This document shows positions 16,610 through 25,086 of a stretch of DNA of 64,000 nucleotides, one piece after another. Source of the stretch: Flavobacteriaceae bacterium Ga0077528 (GTDB lineage: Bacteria > Bacteroidota > Bacteroidia > Flavobacteriales > Flavobacteriaceae); NCBI GenBank assembly GCA_001464475.1, contig LNDX01000001.1, forward strand, positions 62,001-126,000, in the 5' to 3' direction. The notes beneath the pieces are model-generated. The model saw nothing but the letters and a program-made list of their open reading frames with translations, ran no database searches and was not told the origin of the DNA. Position 1 is the first letter of the stretch, and each line of letters opens with the position of its first letter. Both the position numbers and the translations under genes were made by a program.

Positions 16610-17661
16610 TAGTCAATCGATTTTACAACTGCTTTTTCAGCTTCTTTTCTAGTTCCATCGAATCCGTCAACACCTGAAACCGTAGTGTATTTTAAAACAT
16701 ATCGTTTTCCTGGATTAATTCTTTGGTAAACACTTTGACACATTAATGTTGCTTCGTGGAAACCACATAAAATCAATTTCAATTTTCCAGGATAGGTATT
16801 CACGTCACCGATAGCATAAATTCCGTCGATATTGGTTTGGTAATCTAAAGCGTTGTTTACTTTGATGGCATTTTTCTCAATTTCTAATCCCCAATTTGCA
16901 ATCGCTCCAAGTTTTGGAGTTAATCCAAAAAGCGGAATAAAATAATCCGTTTCAAATACTTGTTGAACGCCTTCGTTTTCTAAAACAATACTTTCAACAT
17001 GGTCTTTTCCATTAATAGCTACAACTTCTGCTGGAGTAATCAAGTTGATTTTTCCAAGTTTTTTCAATTCTTGCACTTTTTCAACTGAATCTAAAGCACC
17101 ACGGAATTCGTTTCTTCTATGTACCAAAGTAACTTCGGAAGCCACATTGGAAAGGAAAATACTCCAATCTAAAGCAGAATCTCCACCACCGGCGATTACT
17201 ATTCGTTTATCACGGAATAATTCAGGATCTTTAACAAAATATTCTACTCCTTTTTCTTCGTAGAAAGCAATATTTTCTAATTGTGGTTTTCTTGGTTCAA
17301 AAGTTCCTAAACCTCCAGCAATAGCAACCGCTTTTGCGTGATGTTTTGTTCCTTTATTAGTAGTAACTATAAAAGTTCCGTCTTCTAATTTATCAATAGT
17401 TTCAGCAGTTTCAGCCAAGGTAAATCCTGGTTGAAATTGTTTGATTTGTTCCATCAAATTGGTCACTAAATCACCTGCTAAAACTTCGGGATAGCCTGGA
17501 ATATCAAAAATTGGTTTTTTAGGATATAACTCCGCCAATTGACCTCCTGGTTGTGGAAGAGCATCAATAATGTGACATTTTAATTGTAAAAGTCCAGCTT
17601 CAAAAACGGTGAAAAGTCCTGTTGGACCTGCGCCTATAATAAGTATATCAGTTTCGATCAT
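16609..17661 (-). CDS. Ferredoxin-NADP+ reductase, thioredoxin-reductase-like type
   Basis: This 350-residue flavoprotein has an N-terminal FAD motif IIGAGPTGLFTVFE, a central NAD(P) motif IAGGGDSALDW near 160-170, and a C-terminal FAD contact YAIGDVNTYPGKLKL. The thioredoxin-reductase CxxC is absent, and HRRNEFR fits NADPH binding. This matches the TrxR-like ferredoxin-NADP reductases of Firmicutes and Bacteroidota. The adjacent ferredoxin (one-base overlap) supports this role over a thioredoxin reductase. Confidence 0.93.
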   Translation of the reverse strand: MIETDILIIGAGPTGLFTVFEAGLLQLKCHIIDALPQPGGQLAELYPKKPIFDIPGYPEVLAGDLVTNLMEQIKQFQPGFTLAETAETIDKLEDGTFIVTTNKGTKHHAKAVAIAGGLGTFEPRKPQLENIAFYEEKGVEYFVKDPELFRDKRIVIAGGGDSALDWSIFLSNVASEVTLVHRRNEFRGALDSVEKVQELKKLGKINLITPAEVVAINGKDHVESIVLENEGVQQVFETDYFIPLFGLTPKLGAIANWGLEIEKNAIKVNNALDYQTNIDGIYAIGDVNTYPGKLKLILCGFHEATLMCQSVYQRINPGKRYVLKYTTVSGVDGFDGTRKEAEKAVVKSID

Positions 17662-17731
17662 TTTTTAAGTTTCAAAGTCGCAAAGTAACAAAGTGAAAAG
17701 GTCTTTAAATATGATTTTTATCATACAAGAA

Positions 17732-17971
17732 TTATGCAATGTTTTCAACTGTTTCAATTTGAGGAGCATACTTTTTTATTGTAGTTTCAACTCCTGCCTT
17801 TAAAGTCATTTGATTTACACTACAACCTGTACAAGCACCTTCAAAACGTACCTTCACGTGTTTTTCTTCATCAATAGAAACCAATGAAATATCACCACCA
17901 TCAGAATTCAAAAAAGGTCTGATTTCTTCTAATGCTTTTTCGATATTTAAAGTCAATTCTTCGTGTGTCAT
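17732..17971 (-). CDS. NifU C-terminal domain protein, Fe-S scaffold or carrier
   Basis: The 79-residue protein is a lone NifU-like C-terminal domain: LEEIRPFLNSDGGDISLVSI then FEGACTGCSVNQMTLKAGVE. The CTGC pair (Cys43 and Cys46 by count) would bridge a cluster between subunits. Such Nfu proteins deliver 4Fe-4S clusters. It lies downstream of the Mrp/ApbC ATPase, another Fe-S carrier, which supports a joint role in cluster transfer. Confidence 0.94.
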   Translation of the reverse strand: MTHEELTLNIEKALEEIRPFLNSDGGDISLVSIDEEKHVKVRFEGACTGCSVNQMTLKAGVETTIKKYAPQIETVENIA

Positions 17972-17999
17972 TTTTTGGACATTTTAGATTGTTAGATAG

Positions 18000-18058
18000 T
18001 TAGACTTCTTAGATTGATAGACTCTAATTTAATTAATCTAAAAATCTAAGAAGTCTAA
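18000..18058. repeat. Perfect 15-bp inverted repeat between mrp and nifU
   Basis: TTAGACTTCTTAGAT (18000-18014) and its exact reverse complement (18044-18058) flank 29 AT-rich bases. It lies in the spacer of the mrp-nifU unit. It has no T-run directly after an arm on the minus strand, so it is a poor terminator. Confidence 0.8.
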
Positions 18059-18064
18059 GTAAGT

Positions 18065-19195
18065 CTATTTTTTTACAGCAGAACATCCTGCCATTGTTGT
18101 TATTTTGATTGCTTCTGTTGGTGCAAGATTTTCGTTTCTGTTTACTGTTTCTTGAACCACATTTCTAGCGATTTCTTCGTATATTTTTTCTAAAGGTGAT
18201 GCCGTTTGCAATGCTGCCGGACGTCCATAATCTCCTGCTTCGCGAATGCTTTGCACTAATGGAACTTCTCCTAAAAATGGCACTTGTAAATCTTCTGCAA
18301 GATTTTTGGCACCTTCTTTTCCGAAGATGTAATATTTGTTATTTGGTAATTCTTCTGGTGTGAAATACGCCATGTTTTCGATAATTCCTAAAACTGGCAC
18401 ATTGATAGCATCACTTTGGAACATTGAAACTCCTTTGCGAGCATCGGCTAAAGCCACATTTTGCGGCGTACTTACAACAACCGCACCAGTAATTGGTAAA
18501 GCTTGCATAATTGACAAGTGAATATCACCTGTTCCTGGAGGCAAATCGATTAGCATAAAATCTAATTGTCCCCAATCAGCATCAAAAATCATTTGGTTTA
18601 ATGCTTTCGAAGCCATTGGTCCACGCCAAATAACGGCTTGACTTGGAGAAGTGAAAAATCCGATAGAAAGTAATTTGATTTCATAACTTTCAATTGGTTT
18701 CATTTTAGACTTTCCGTCCACTTCTATAGAAATTGGTTTTTCGTTTTCTACATCAAACATTATTGGCATACTCGGACCGTAAATATCGGCATCTAGAACT
18801 CCAACTTTGAATCCCATTTTAGCTAAAGTAACGGCTAAATTGGCTGTTGTTGTAGATTTTCCAACACCTCCTTTTCCAGAAGCTACAGCAATAATATTAC
18901 TAATTCCTGGAATAGATTTTCCTTTTATTTCGTTTGGATTTTCTTTTGCTTCCACTTTGATATTTACTTTCACAACTGCATCTGGAGAGAATTGTTCGTG
19001 AATTAGTTTTTTAATATCGTCTTCAGCTCTTTTTTTAATGTGCATTGCTGGAGTTGAAATCAATAAATCAACCACAACCTCATCGCCAAAAGTGATTACA
19101 TTTTGAACCGCACCACTTTCCACCATATTTTTCCCTTCGCCAGCAATAGTAATTGTTTCTAATGCTTTCAAGATTTCTTTTCTATCTAACTTCAT
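18065..19195 (-). CDS. Mrp/ApbC (Nbp35-type) Fe-S cluster carrier ATPase
   Basis: This 376-residue protein has an N-terminal MIP18/DUF59 domain (about 1-90) and a deviant Walker A ASGKGGVGKSTTTANLA near 107-123. Further landmarks are LDADIYGPSMP, WRGPMASKALNQ, LIDLPPGTGD and, near the end, a Cys in MAGCSAVKK. The typical CxxC of many Mrp proteins (usually in the ENMxxFxCPxC region) is missing here; the sequence reads ENMAYFTPEELPNNKYYIFG. This Cys-poor form is common in some Bacteroidota. It lies upstream of the NifU-like gene. Confidence 0.93.
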   Translation of the reverse strand: MKLDRKEILKALETITIAGEGKNMVESGAVQNVITFGDEVVVDLLISTPAMHIKKRAEDDIKKLIHEQFSPDAVVKVNIKVEAKENPNEIKGKSIPGISNIIAVASGKGGVGKSTTTANLAVTLAKMGFKVGVLDADIYGPSMPIMFDVENEKPISIEVDGKSKMKPIESYEIKLLSIGFFTSPSQAVIWRGPMASKALNQMIFDADWGQLDFMLIDLPPGTGDIHLSIMQALPITGAVVVSTPQNVALADARKGVSMFQSDAINVPVLGIIENMAYFTPEELPNNKYYIFGKEGAKNLAEDLQVPFLGEVPLVQSIREAGDYGRPAALQTASPLEKIYEEIARNVVQETVNRNENLAPTEAIKITTMAGCSAVKK

Positions 19196-19339
19196 TTTTA
19201 TTTAAACTGAATATGAATTGCAAAGATAGTAAGAAGTTTAAAAGTATGATAGTAACAAGGTTTAAAGTTTTGTTATAATGAGATAGTTTGATTCTATTGT
19301 TTTGTAACAATTTGAAGCTTCTTGAAAATTAGGAAATAA

Positions 19340-19663
19340 TTAAACGTCCATTTCCGGCATCCAAAAATATTTTTCGAAATCTACAATTTGATTGTCAACC
19401 ACTTCAATTCCTTCGTTTTCTAAAAGTTGTTGCATGAGATTGGTTCCGTCAAAATGATGTTTACCTGAAAGTAATCCTTTTCTATTCACAACACGATGCG
19501 CAGGTACATCTTCACGATTATGACTAGCATTCATTGCCCAACCTACCATTCTTGCTGAACGTGCTGTTCCTAAAGCTTTGGCAATTGCTCCATAAGAAGT
19601 TACTTTTCCCTCTGGAATTTGTTTTGCAATGGCATAAACGCGTTCAAAGAAATTTTCTTCCAT
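19340..19663 (-). CDS. Alkyltransferase-like (ATL) DNA-lesion-binding protein
   Basis: The 107-residue protein resembles the DNA-binding domain of O6-alkylguanine-DNA alkyltransferase: IPEGKVTSYGAIAKALG, the ARMVGWAMNAS arginine-finger helix, and PAHRVVNRKG. In active MGMT the motif is PCHRV, but here Cys is replaced by Ala55. It therefore cannot accept alkyl groups. ATL proteins instead bind O6-alkylguanine and hand it to nucleotide excision repair. The start overlaps the stop of the LysE-type gene by one base. Confidence 0.92.
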   Translation of the reverse strand: MEENFFERVYAIAKQIPEGKVTSYGAIAKALGTARSARMVGWAMNASHNREDVPAHRVVNRKGLLSGKHHFDGTNLMQQLLENEGIEVVDNQIVDFEKYFWMPEMDV

Positions 19664-20298
19664 TACAAATGATACTTTACAACATTGTATAAGGTAAAAA
19701 TAGCTACAACTCCTGTAATGATTCCGATGATTTTGTTCATGTTTTGCATAAAATAATCGGTTTTAGATTTCATTTTATTGAAAAACAAAACATATAAATA
19801 AAACACTAAAAAAGAACCTAAAACAACCCCAAAAACCAAGCTATAAATCGATATCGGATTGAAGGTAAAAATATTAAAGGAAGCTAAAGTAACACTAACA
19901 AAAACATAATATGGAATAGGAAAGAAGTTAATTGCAGAAATCAACATTCCCATAAAAAAGCGACTTCTTTTACTTTTTAAATGTAGTGAATCTTGCGATT
20001 TTAGCTTGGGCTTCTTAGCAAAAAATAAAAAGTAAACAGATAAAATTGAAAAGATAACCAAACCAATTTCACGTAATAAAACCACAATTTCTTGATGGCT
20101 ATTAATGTATTGAGCAAAAATTACAGAAATATACGTTTGAAAAAATATTACAATTAAAGCTCCAGAAACAAAAACCATTGCACGTTTTCTTCCATCGGTA
20201 AAATCGACTTTGGCAGCTGTCATATTAATTAATCCTGGAGGAAGAATTCCTATTACTGCTGCTATAAATCCCGAAAAAAGTGGAAGGATTATGTTCAT
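19663..20298 (-). CDS. LysE-family exporter
   Basis: This 211-residue membrane protein has about six transmembrane helices. It begins with FSGFIAAVIGILPPGLINM, the conserved N-terminal helix and Pro-Gly motif of the LysE/RhtB fold. The substrate (amino acid or other small molecule) cannot be read from the sequence. It is tightly coupled (TAATG-type one-base overlap) to the ATL gene downstream. That arrangement gives no clear functional link. Confidence 0.85.
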   Translation of the reverse strand: MNIILPLFSGFIAAVIGILPPGLINMTAAKVDFTDGRKRAMVFVSGALIVIFFQTYISVIFAQYINSHQEIVVLLREIGLVIFSILSVYFLFFAKKPKLKSQDSLHLKSKRSRFFMGMLISAINFFPIPYYVFVSVTLASFNIFTFNPISIYSLVFGVVLGSFLVFYLYVLFFNKMKSKTDYFMQNMNKIIGIITGVVAIFTLYNVVKYHL

Positions 20299-20368
20299 GT
20301 TATCAGTTTACAGTTCTCAGCTTTCAGTTTTCAGTTTTCAGTGTTTGCAAAACAGATAACTGATAACA
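20298..20368. repeat. Short-period CAGTTTT-type intergenic repeat with inverted ends
   Basis: Several TCAGTTT/TTTCAG words are stacked between 20303 and 20342. An 11-bp perfect inverted pair (TGTTATCAGTT at 20298, AACTGATAACA at 20358) encloses them. It lies between the lysE-like and trmB genes. Confidence 0.7.
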
Positions 20369-20375
20369 GACAACA

Positions 20376-21053
20376 CTACTTTTTAATTTTAAAACGAATA
20401 TACGTAATTGCTTTGTTAATTTCCAAATATTGTTTTTCGTAAAACGTTTGAATTTCAGTTACTTCACTTGGAGCACCTTCATTTTTATACACATTATGAT
20501 TAGCGTACAAAACTTCGTGACCTTCACCGTGTAAAAGACCTAAAGTATAACCATGCATGAACTCAGAATCGGTTTTTAGATTGACAACGCCATCAGCTTT
20601 CAAAATTCTTTTGTATAATTTCAAGAATTCAGAATTGGTCATTCTGTGTTTTGTTCGCTTGTATTTTATTTGTGGATCTGGAAATGTTATCCAAATTTCA
20701 GAAACTTCACCATCAGCAAAAATATGATTGATTAGTTCTATTTGAGTTCTAACAAAAGCTACATTGTGCATCCCATCATCGACAGCCGTTTTTGCTCCAC
20801 GCCAAAATCTAGCTCCTTTTATATCAATTCCAACAAAGTTTTTCTCTGGATAACGTTCTGCTAAACCCACAGAATATTCGCCTTTTCCGCAACCTAATTC
20901 AATGATTATTGGATTGTCATTTTTAAAAAAATCTGAATTCCATTTTCCTAATAACGGAAACTCATTTCCTACTACTTCTTCTCTTGTTGGTTGAAAAACG
21001 TTGGTGAACGTCTCGTTTTCCTTGAATCTTTTTAACTTATTTTTACTTCCCAC
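20376..21053 (-). CDS. trmB: tRNA (guanine46-N7)-methyltransferase
   Basis: The AdoMet loop is IIELGCGKGEYSVGLAERYP, followed by NFVGIDIKGARFWRGAK and the substrate motif WITFPDPQIKYKRTKHRMT, which is diagnostic for TrmB. I place the start at GTG 21053, giving VGSKNKLKRFKEN. The 28 residues encoded upstream to 21137 look like noncoding leader. The mature length of 225 residues fits the family. TrmB methylates G46 in the variable loop of tRNAs. Confidence 0.93.
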   Translation of the reverse strand: MGSKNKLKRFKENETFTNVFQPTREEVVGNEFPLLGKWNSDFFKNDNPIIIELGCGKGEYSVGLAERYPEKNFVGIDIKGARFWRGAKTAVDDGMHNVAFVRTQIELINHIFADGEVSEIWITFPDPQIKYKRTKHRMTNSEFLKLYKRILKADGVVNLKTDSEFMHGYTLGLLHGEGHEVLYANHNVYKNEGAPSEVTEIQTFYEKQYLEINKAITYIRFKIKK

Positions 21054-21174
21054 GTTTCTATAAAATATTTTAGCAAAATTAAGGAAATAATATCCACCAC
21101 AAATAAAGTTTTGATAATGTTTATGTAACCTTAACAATACAGCTATTCACTTATTTTTGTAGAAACTATTTATT

Positions 21175-21993
21175 TTGAAGAAAAGAAAAGTTGAAGTTGT
21201 AGTTATTTCCGATGTTCATTTAGGAACTTATGGCTGCCATGCCAAAGAATTATTGCAGTATTTATCTGAAATTAAGCCAAAAACACTCATTTTAAATGGC
21301 GATATTATTGATATTTGGCAATTCAGAAAGTCTTATTTTCCGGCAAGTCATTTGAAAGTGATTAAGAAAATCATTTCGTTAAGTTCCAAAGGCACCAAAG
21401 TCTATTATCTGACTGGAAATCACGACGAATTCTTAAGAAAATTTACCGATTTGCATTTGGGAAATTTAAGTTTGCTAAATAAACTAGTGCTAAATTTAGA
21501 TGGAAAAAAAGCTTGGGTTTTTCACGGAGATGTATTTGATGCTTCAATAAATCATGCAAAATGGTTGGCTAAACTTGGAGGTTGGGGTTATGATATTCTA
21601 ATTCTAATAAATCGATTTCTGAATTGGATTTTGGCTCAAATGAATAAAGAACCTTATTCACTTTCAAAGAAAATTAAAAACAATGTGAAATCGGCTGTGA
21701 AATTTATTACTAACTTTGAAAATGTTTGCACTGATTTGGCTATTGAAAATAACTATGATTATGTAATTTGCGGACACATTCACGAGCCAAAAATCGAACA
21801 TATTTCGACAGAAAAAGGAAGAACAATCTATTTAAATTCAGGTGATTGGATTGAAAATTTAACAGCTTTAGAATACAATAATAAAAAGTGGAAATTATAT
21901 AAGCATGCTCCAAGTGAAATTGTTACAGAAGAAGAACAATTTGAATATGAAAACCAACTTGCAGAACAATTTATCACTTTATTAAAAAACTAA
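21175..21993 (+). CDS. UDP-2,3-diacylglucosamine hydrolase-like metallophosphoesterase
   Basis: Metal-binding blocks are VISDVHLGTYGC, LNGDIIDIWQF (the W-Q-F form is typical of LpxH-like proteins), LTGNHDEFLRKF, FHGDVFDA and ICGHIHEPKI. The chain is 272 residues, with a TTG start at 21175. LpxH-type enzymes act in lipid A synthesis at the inner membrane. Several paralogues exist in Bacteroidota, so the exact substrate is uncertain. The gene is 2 bases from the following glycosyltransferase, which supports an envelope role. Confidence 0.88.
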   Translation: MKKRKVEVVVISDVHLGTYGCHAKELLQYLSEIKPKTLILNGDIIDIWQFRKSYFPASHLKVIKKIISLSSKGTKVYYLTGNHDEFLRKFTDLHLGNLSLLNKLVLNLDGKKAWVFHGDVFDASINHAKWLAKLGGWGYDILILINRFLNWILAQMNKEPYSLSKKIKNNVKSAVKFITNFENVCTDLAIENNYDYVICGHIHEPKIEHISTEKGRTIYLNSGDWIENLTALEYNNKKWKLYKHAPSEIVTEEEQFEYENQLAEQFITLLKN

Positions 21994-21995
21994 AA

Positions 21996-23060
21996 ATGAA
22001 CAAAAATATTCTTGTTGCGCCATTAAATTGGGGTTTAGGTCATGCTACTCGATGTATACCTATTATACGTGAATTAGAAAAAAATGGGTTTACTCCAATT
22101 ATTGCGTCTGATGGTGTTGCTTTGGCTTTATTGAAAAAAGAATTTCCGCATTTAACAGCTTTAGAGTTGCCTTCTTACCAAATAGAGTATGCCAAAAAAG
22201 GTGAGAATTTTAAATGGAAATTGATAAAAAATAGTCCAAAAACAATTAATGCTATTTTATCTGAAAAGCAATTAGTAAAAAAATGGATTAAGGAATATGA
22301 TTTAAAAGGAATTATTTCAGACAATCGATTGGGTGTTCATTCTAAAAAAGTGTCTTCGGTGTTCATGACACATCAATTAACTGTTTTATCAGGAAAAACA
22401 ACATGGATTTCAAGTAAATTGCATCAGTTTTTTATTAGAAAATTTGATGAATGTTGGGTTCCAGACGTAAATGAAATTCCAAATTTGACCGGAAAATTAG
22501 GACATTTGAAAGATTCTAATCTAAACATAAAATATATTGGTGTGTTGAGCAGATTAGAAAAAAAAGAGGTTGAAATAAAGTATGATATTATGATTTTACT
22601 TTCTGGACCTGAACCACAACGAACTATTTTGGAAGAAAAACTAATTAAAGAACTTAAAGACAACAAAGAAAAAGTAGTTTTTATAAAAGGGAAAGTAGAA
22701 AAAGAGCAAAAAACGAAGCAAATTGGCAACGTTACTTTTTATAATTTTATGCAATCTGAAGAATTGGAAAAAACTTTTAATGAGAGCGAAATGGTACTTT
22801 GTCGTTCGGGTTATACTACTGTTATGGATTTGTGTAAATTACAAAAGAAAGCTTTTTTTATACCAACTCCAGGTCAATTTGAGCAAGAATATTTGGCAAA
22901 AAAATATAAGAGAGAAGGTTTAGTTCCTTATAGTAAACAAGATAGATTTGTTATTGATGATATTCTCTCTGTTCCACTTTATAAAGGTCTACCCTCAATC
23001 CCTACTGAAATAAATTGGAAGCAGTTATTTTTGCTTTTCGAGCGTGAAGGAAAATTCTGA
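21996..23060 (+). CDS. Glycosyltransferase (GT-B fold, MurG/YjiC-like)
   Basis: The 354-residue protein begins NILVAPLNWGLGHATRCIPI, the glycine-rich N-terminal loop of GT-B enzymes. A C-terminal donor-site region follows, with LCRSGYTTVMDL and PTPGQFEQEYLAK near 270-310, as in MurG-like and UDP-sugar transferases. Acceptor and sugar are unknown. It follows the LpxH-like gene with a 2-base gap. Its 3' end overlaps the convergent histidine kinase gene by 36 bases. Confidence 0.85.
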   Translation: MNKNILVAPLNWGLGHATRCIPIIRELEKNGFTPIIASDGVALALLKKEFPHLTALELPSYQIEYAKKGENFKWKLIKNSPKTINAILSEKQLVKKWIKEYDLKGIISDNRLGVHSKKVSSVFMTHQLTVLSGKTTWISSKLHQFFIRKFDECWVPDVNEIPNLTGKLGHLKDSNLNIKYIGVLSRLEKKEVEIKYDIMILLSGPEPQRTILEEKLIKELKDNKEKVVFIKGKVEKEQKTKQIGNVTFYNFMQSEELEKTFNESEMVLCRSGYTTVMDLCKLQKKAFFIPTPGQFEQEYLAKKYKREGLVPYSKQDRFVIDDILSVPLYKGLPSIPTEINWKQLFLLFEREGKF

Positions 23061-24065
23061 TCCTTTACCAAATTCACTTTCGATGTAAATTTTTTCATTG
23101 TGTCCTTCAATAATGTGTTTCACAATTGAAAGCCCGAGACCTGAGCCACCTTCACTTCTTGCGCCACTTTTGTCTACTCTGAAAAAGCGTTCAAAAAGTC
23201 TTGGAATATGTTGTTGTTCAATTCCTTCGCCATTGTCTCTTACACGAACAATGATTTTATTTTTAACCAAATCTTCAATAGATACTTCGGTTGTACCGTC
23301 TTCTTTTCCATATTTTATGGAGTTCATTATCAGATTTGTAAGTACTTGTTGCAGTTTTTCTTTGTCACCATAAACGTATATTGCCTTACTGTATTTTCTA
23401 TCAAACATTAAAATAATGTTCTTTTTATCGGCCTGCATTTCGAGCAAATCAAATACATTTTGAATTAATTCTACAATATTAAATTCTGTGAATTCTAGAT
23501 TCAAATCGCCCATTTCTAATTTAGAAATCATATCTAAATCTTCTACAATATAAATCAATCGTTCAACGCCTTTTTCAGCTCTTTCTAAATATTTTTTCCT
23601 TTGATCTTTGTCCCTAACTCCATCAACCAATGTAGAAATATAACCTTGAACTGTAAAAAGTGGTGTTTTCAATTCATGCGAAACATTTCCCATAAATTCT
23701 CTTCTATATTCTTCTCTTACTTTAAGATTTTCGATTTCGAGTTTTTTGTCGGTGGCAAATTTTTTAACTTCTTTAGTTAAAGTTGCCATATCTGTTGTAA
23801 TGGATTGACTTCGTAAAGTTGTCGAATCTAATAAAGAAACATCATCGTAAATCTTTTTTACACGACGATATATAAAATGTTCTACACGATATTGAAGTAC
23901 AAAAAATGAAAAAATAGCAATTGATATTGCATAGATTAAACAAAATAGCCAAGAAAATGTGGCAAAGAAAAATAGCAATCCGGCAACTAAACTAGTTGAA
24001 AAAAGAGTAATATATAAAGTTGATATTACGGCGAATCGGTATGTTTTTTTGAAGTTTAAAGGCAT
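23025..24065 (-). CDS. PhoR-like sensor histidine kinase
   Basis: Two N-terminal transmembrane helices (about 10-30 and 33-55) are followed by a linker. The dimerisation domain has the phospho-acceptor His in SHELKTPLFTVQGY (about residue 130). The ATPase domain has the N box NLIMNSIKYG, G1 DNGEGI, F box LFERFFRVD and G2 GGSGLGLSIVKH. There is almost no periplasmic loop, as in many PhoR proteins. The cognate regulator gene lies 147 bases upstream on the same strand. The signal is unknown; phosphate is an inference from the family. Confidence 0.93.
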   Translation of the reverse strand: MPLNFKKTYRFAVISTLYITLFSTSLVAGLLFFFATFSWLFCLIYAISIAIFSFFVLQYRVEHFIYRRVKKIYDDVSLLDSTTLRSQSITTDMATLTKEVKKFATDKKLEIENLKVREEYRREFMGNVSHELKTPLFTVQGYISTLVDGVRDKDQRKKYLERAEKGVERLIYIVEDLDMISKLEMGDLNLEFTEFNIVELIQNVFDLLEMQADKKNIILMFDRKYSKAIYVYGDKEKLQQVLTNLIMNSIKYGKEDGTTEVSIEDLVKNKIIVRVRDNGEGIEQQHIPRLFERFFRVDKSGARSEGGSGLGLSIVKHIIEGHNEKIYIESEFGKGSEFSFTLEKQK

Positions 24066-24212
24066 TGAAAAGCTGGAAGTTAGATGATGGAAGTTGGAAG
24101 TTTTACTTTGCTTTTACAAATATATAATATTCAAATAAACAGTACAGTTTTATTAAAAATTTTGTTGCTATTTTACATTATACATTTATACAATATACAA
24201 TATACAAAAAAA

Positions 24213-24896
24213 TTAAGCTTCAAATTTGTATCCGACACCTTTAATGGTTTTAAATAAATCTTCACCTATTTTTTCACGGAGTTTTCTAATGTGAACATCA
24301 ATAGTTCTTCCGCCAACAATAACTTCGTTACCCCAAACTTTATCAAGAATTTCTTCTCTTTTAAATACTTTACCAGGTTTTGAAGCTAACAAATAGAACA
24401 ATTCAAATTCTTTTCTAGGAAGAACAATTTCTCTTCCATCCATAACTATTTTATATTCTTCACGATTGATTTCAATTCCACCAACATTTAGGTTTTCACT
24501 TGAAGTTGTTTCGTCTTTTAGTCGTCTTAATAAAGCTTTTACTTTACTTACCAATAATTTTGGTTTTATTGGTTTAGCAATATAATCATCTGCACCTGCA
24601 TCAAAACCTGCTACTTGAGAATAGTCTTCGCTTCTTGCAGTTAAAAATGTTATTATGATATTACTCAATTCAGGAATTTTTCTAATGTTTTCACAAGCTT
24701 CCATTCCATCCATTTCTGGCATCATTACATCCATAATGATAAGTTGCGGACGTTCCTTTTTTGCAACTGCGATTGCTTCTTTACCATTTGAAGCTGTTAC
24801 AATTTTATATCCTTCTTGAGTCAAGTTATAACCCACAATTTCTAGGATATCTTGTTCATCATCAACCAATAAAATCTTTATGTCTTTTTTCTTCAT
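24213..24896 (-). CDS. PhoB/OmpR-family response regulator
   Basis: The 227-residue protein has a receiver domain (1-120) with the acidic pair Asp12/Asp13, phospho-acceptor Asp56 in LIIMDVMMPEMDG, and the conserved Thr and Lys (FLTARS, IAKPIKP). A winged-helix DNA-binding domain follows (LPRKEFELFYLLASKPGKVF and GRTIDVHIRKLREKIG). It is transcribed just ahead of the histidine kinase and divergently from the TonB receptor gene, which is a candidate target. Confidence 0.95.
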   Translation of the reverse strand: MKKKDIKILLVDDEQDILEIVGYNLTQEGYKIVTASNGKEAIAVAKKERPQLIIMDVMMPEMDGMEACENIRKIPELSNIIITFLTARSEDYSQVAGFDAGADDYIAKPIKPKLLVSKVKALLRRLKDETTSSENLNVGGIEINREEYKIVMDGREIVLPRKEFELFYLLASKPGKVFKREEILDKVWGNEVIVGGRTIDVHIRKLREKIGEDLFKTIKGVGYKFEA

Positions 24897-25086
24897 AATG
24901 CAAAAAAGTTATTTGTTTTGCGATTGTAAATATAGCATTTTATCAGTAATTAAATCTTATTAAAAATGAGTTAACAATAATTTAATTTGTTAACAATATA
25001 GTAACGATTTAAAAACTAAATGGTAATTTTTGATTAAGATGAACTTTACATGGCGGATGTTATTTTGCATAAAATTTTTAAACCTC

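Noticed and set aside
21054..21137. 28-residue extension of TrmB
   Set aside because: Precedes the conserved GSKNKLKRFKEN start; looks like leader sequence with a frame open by chance.
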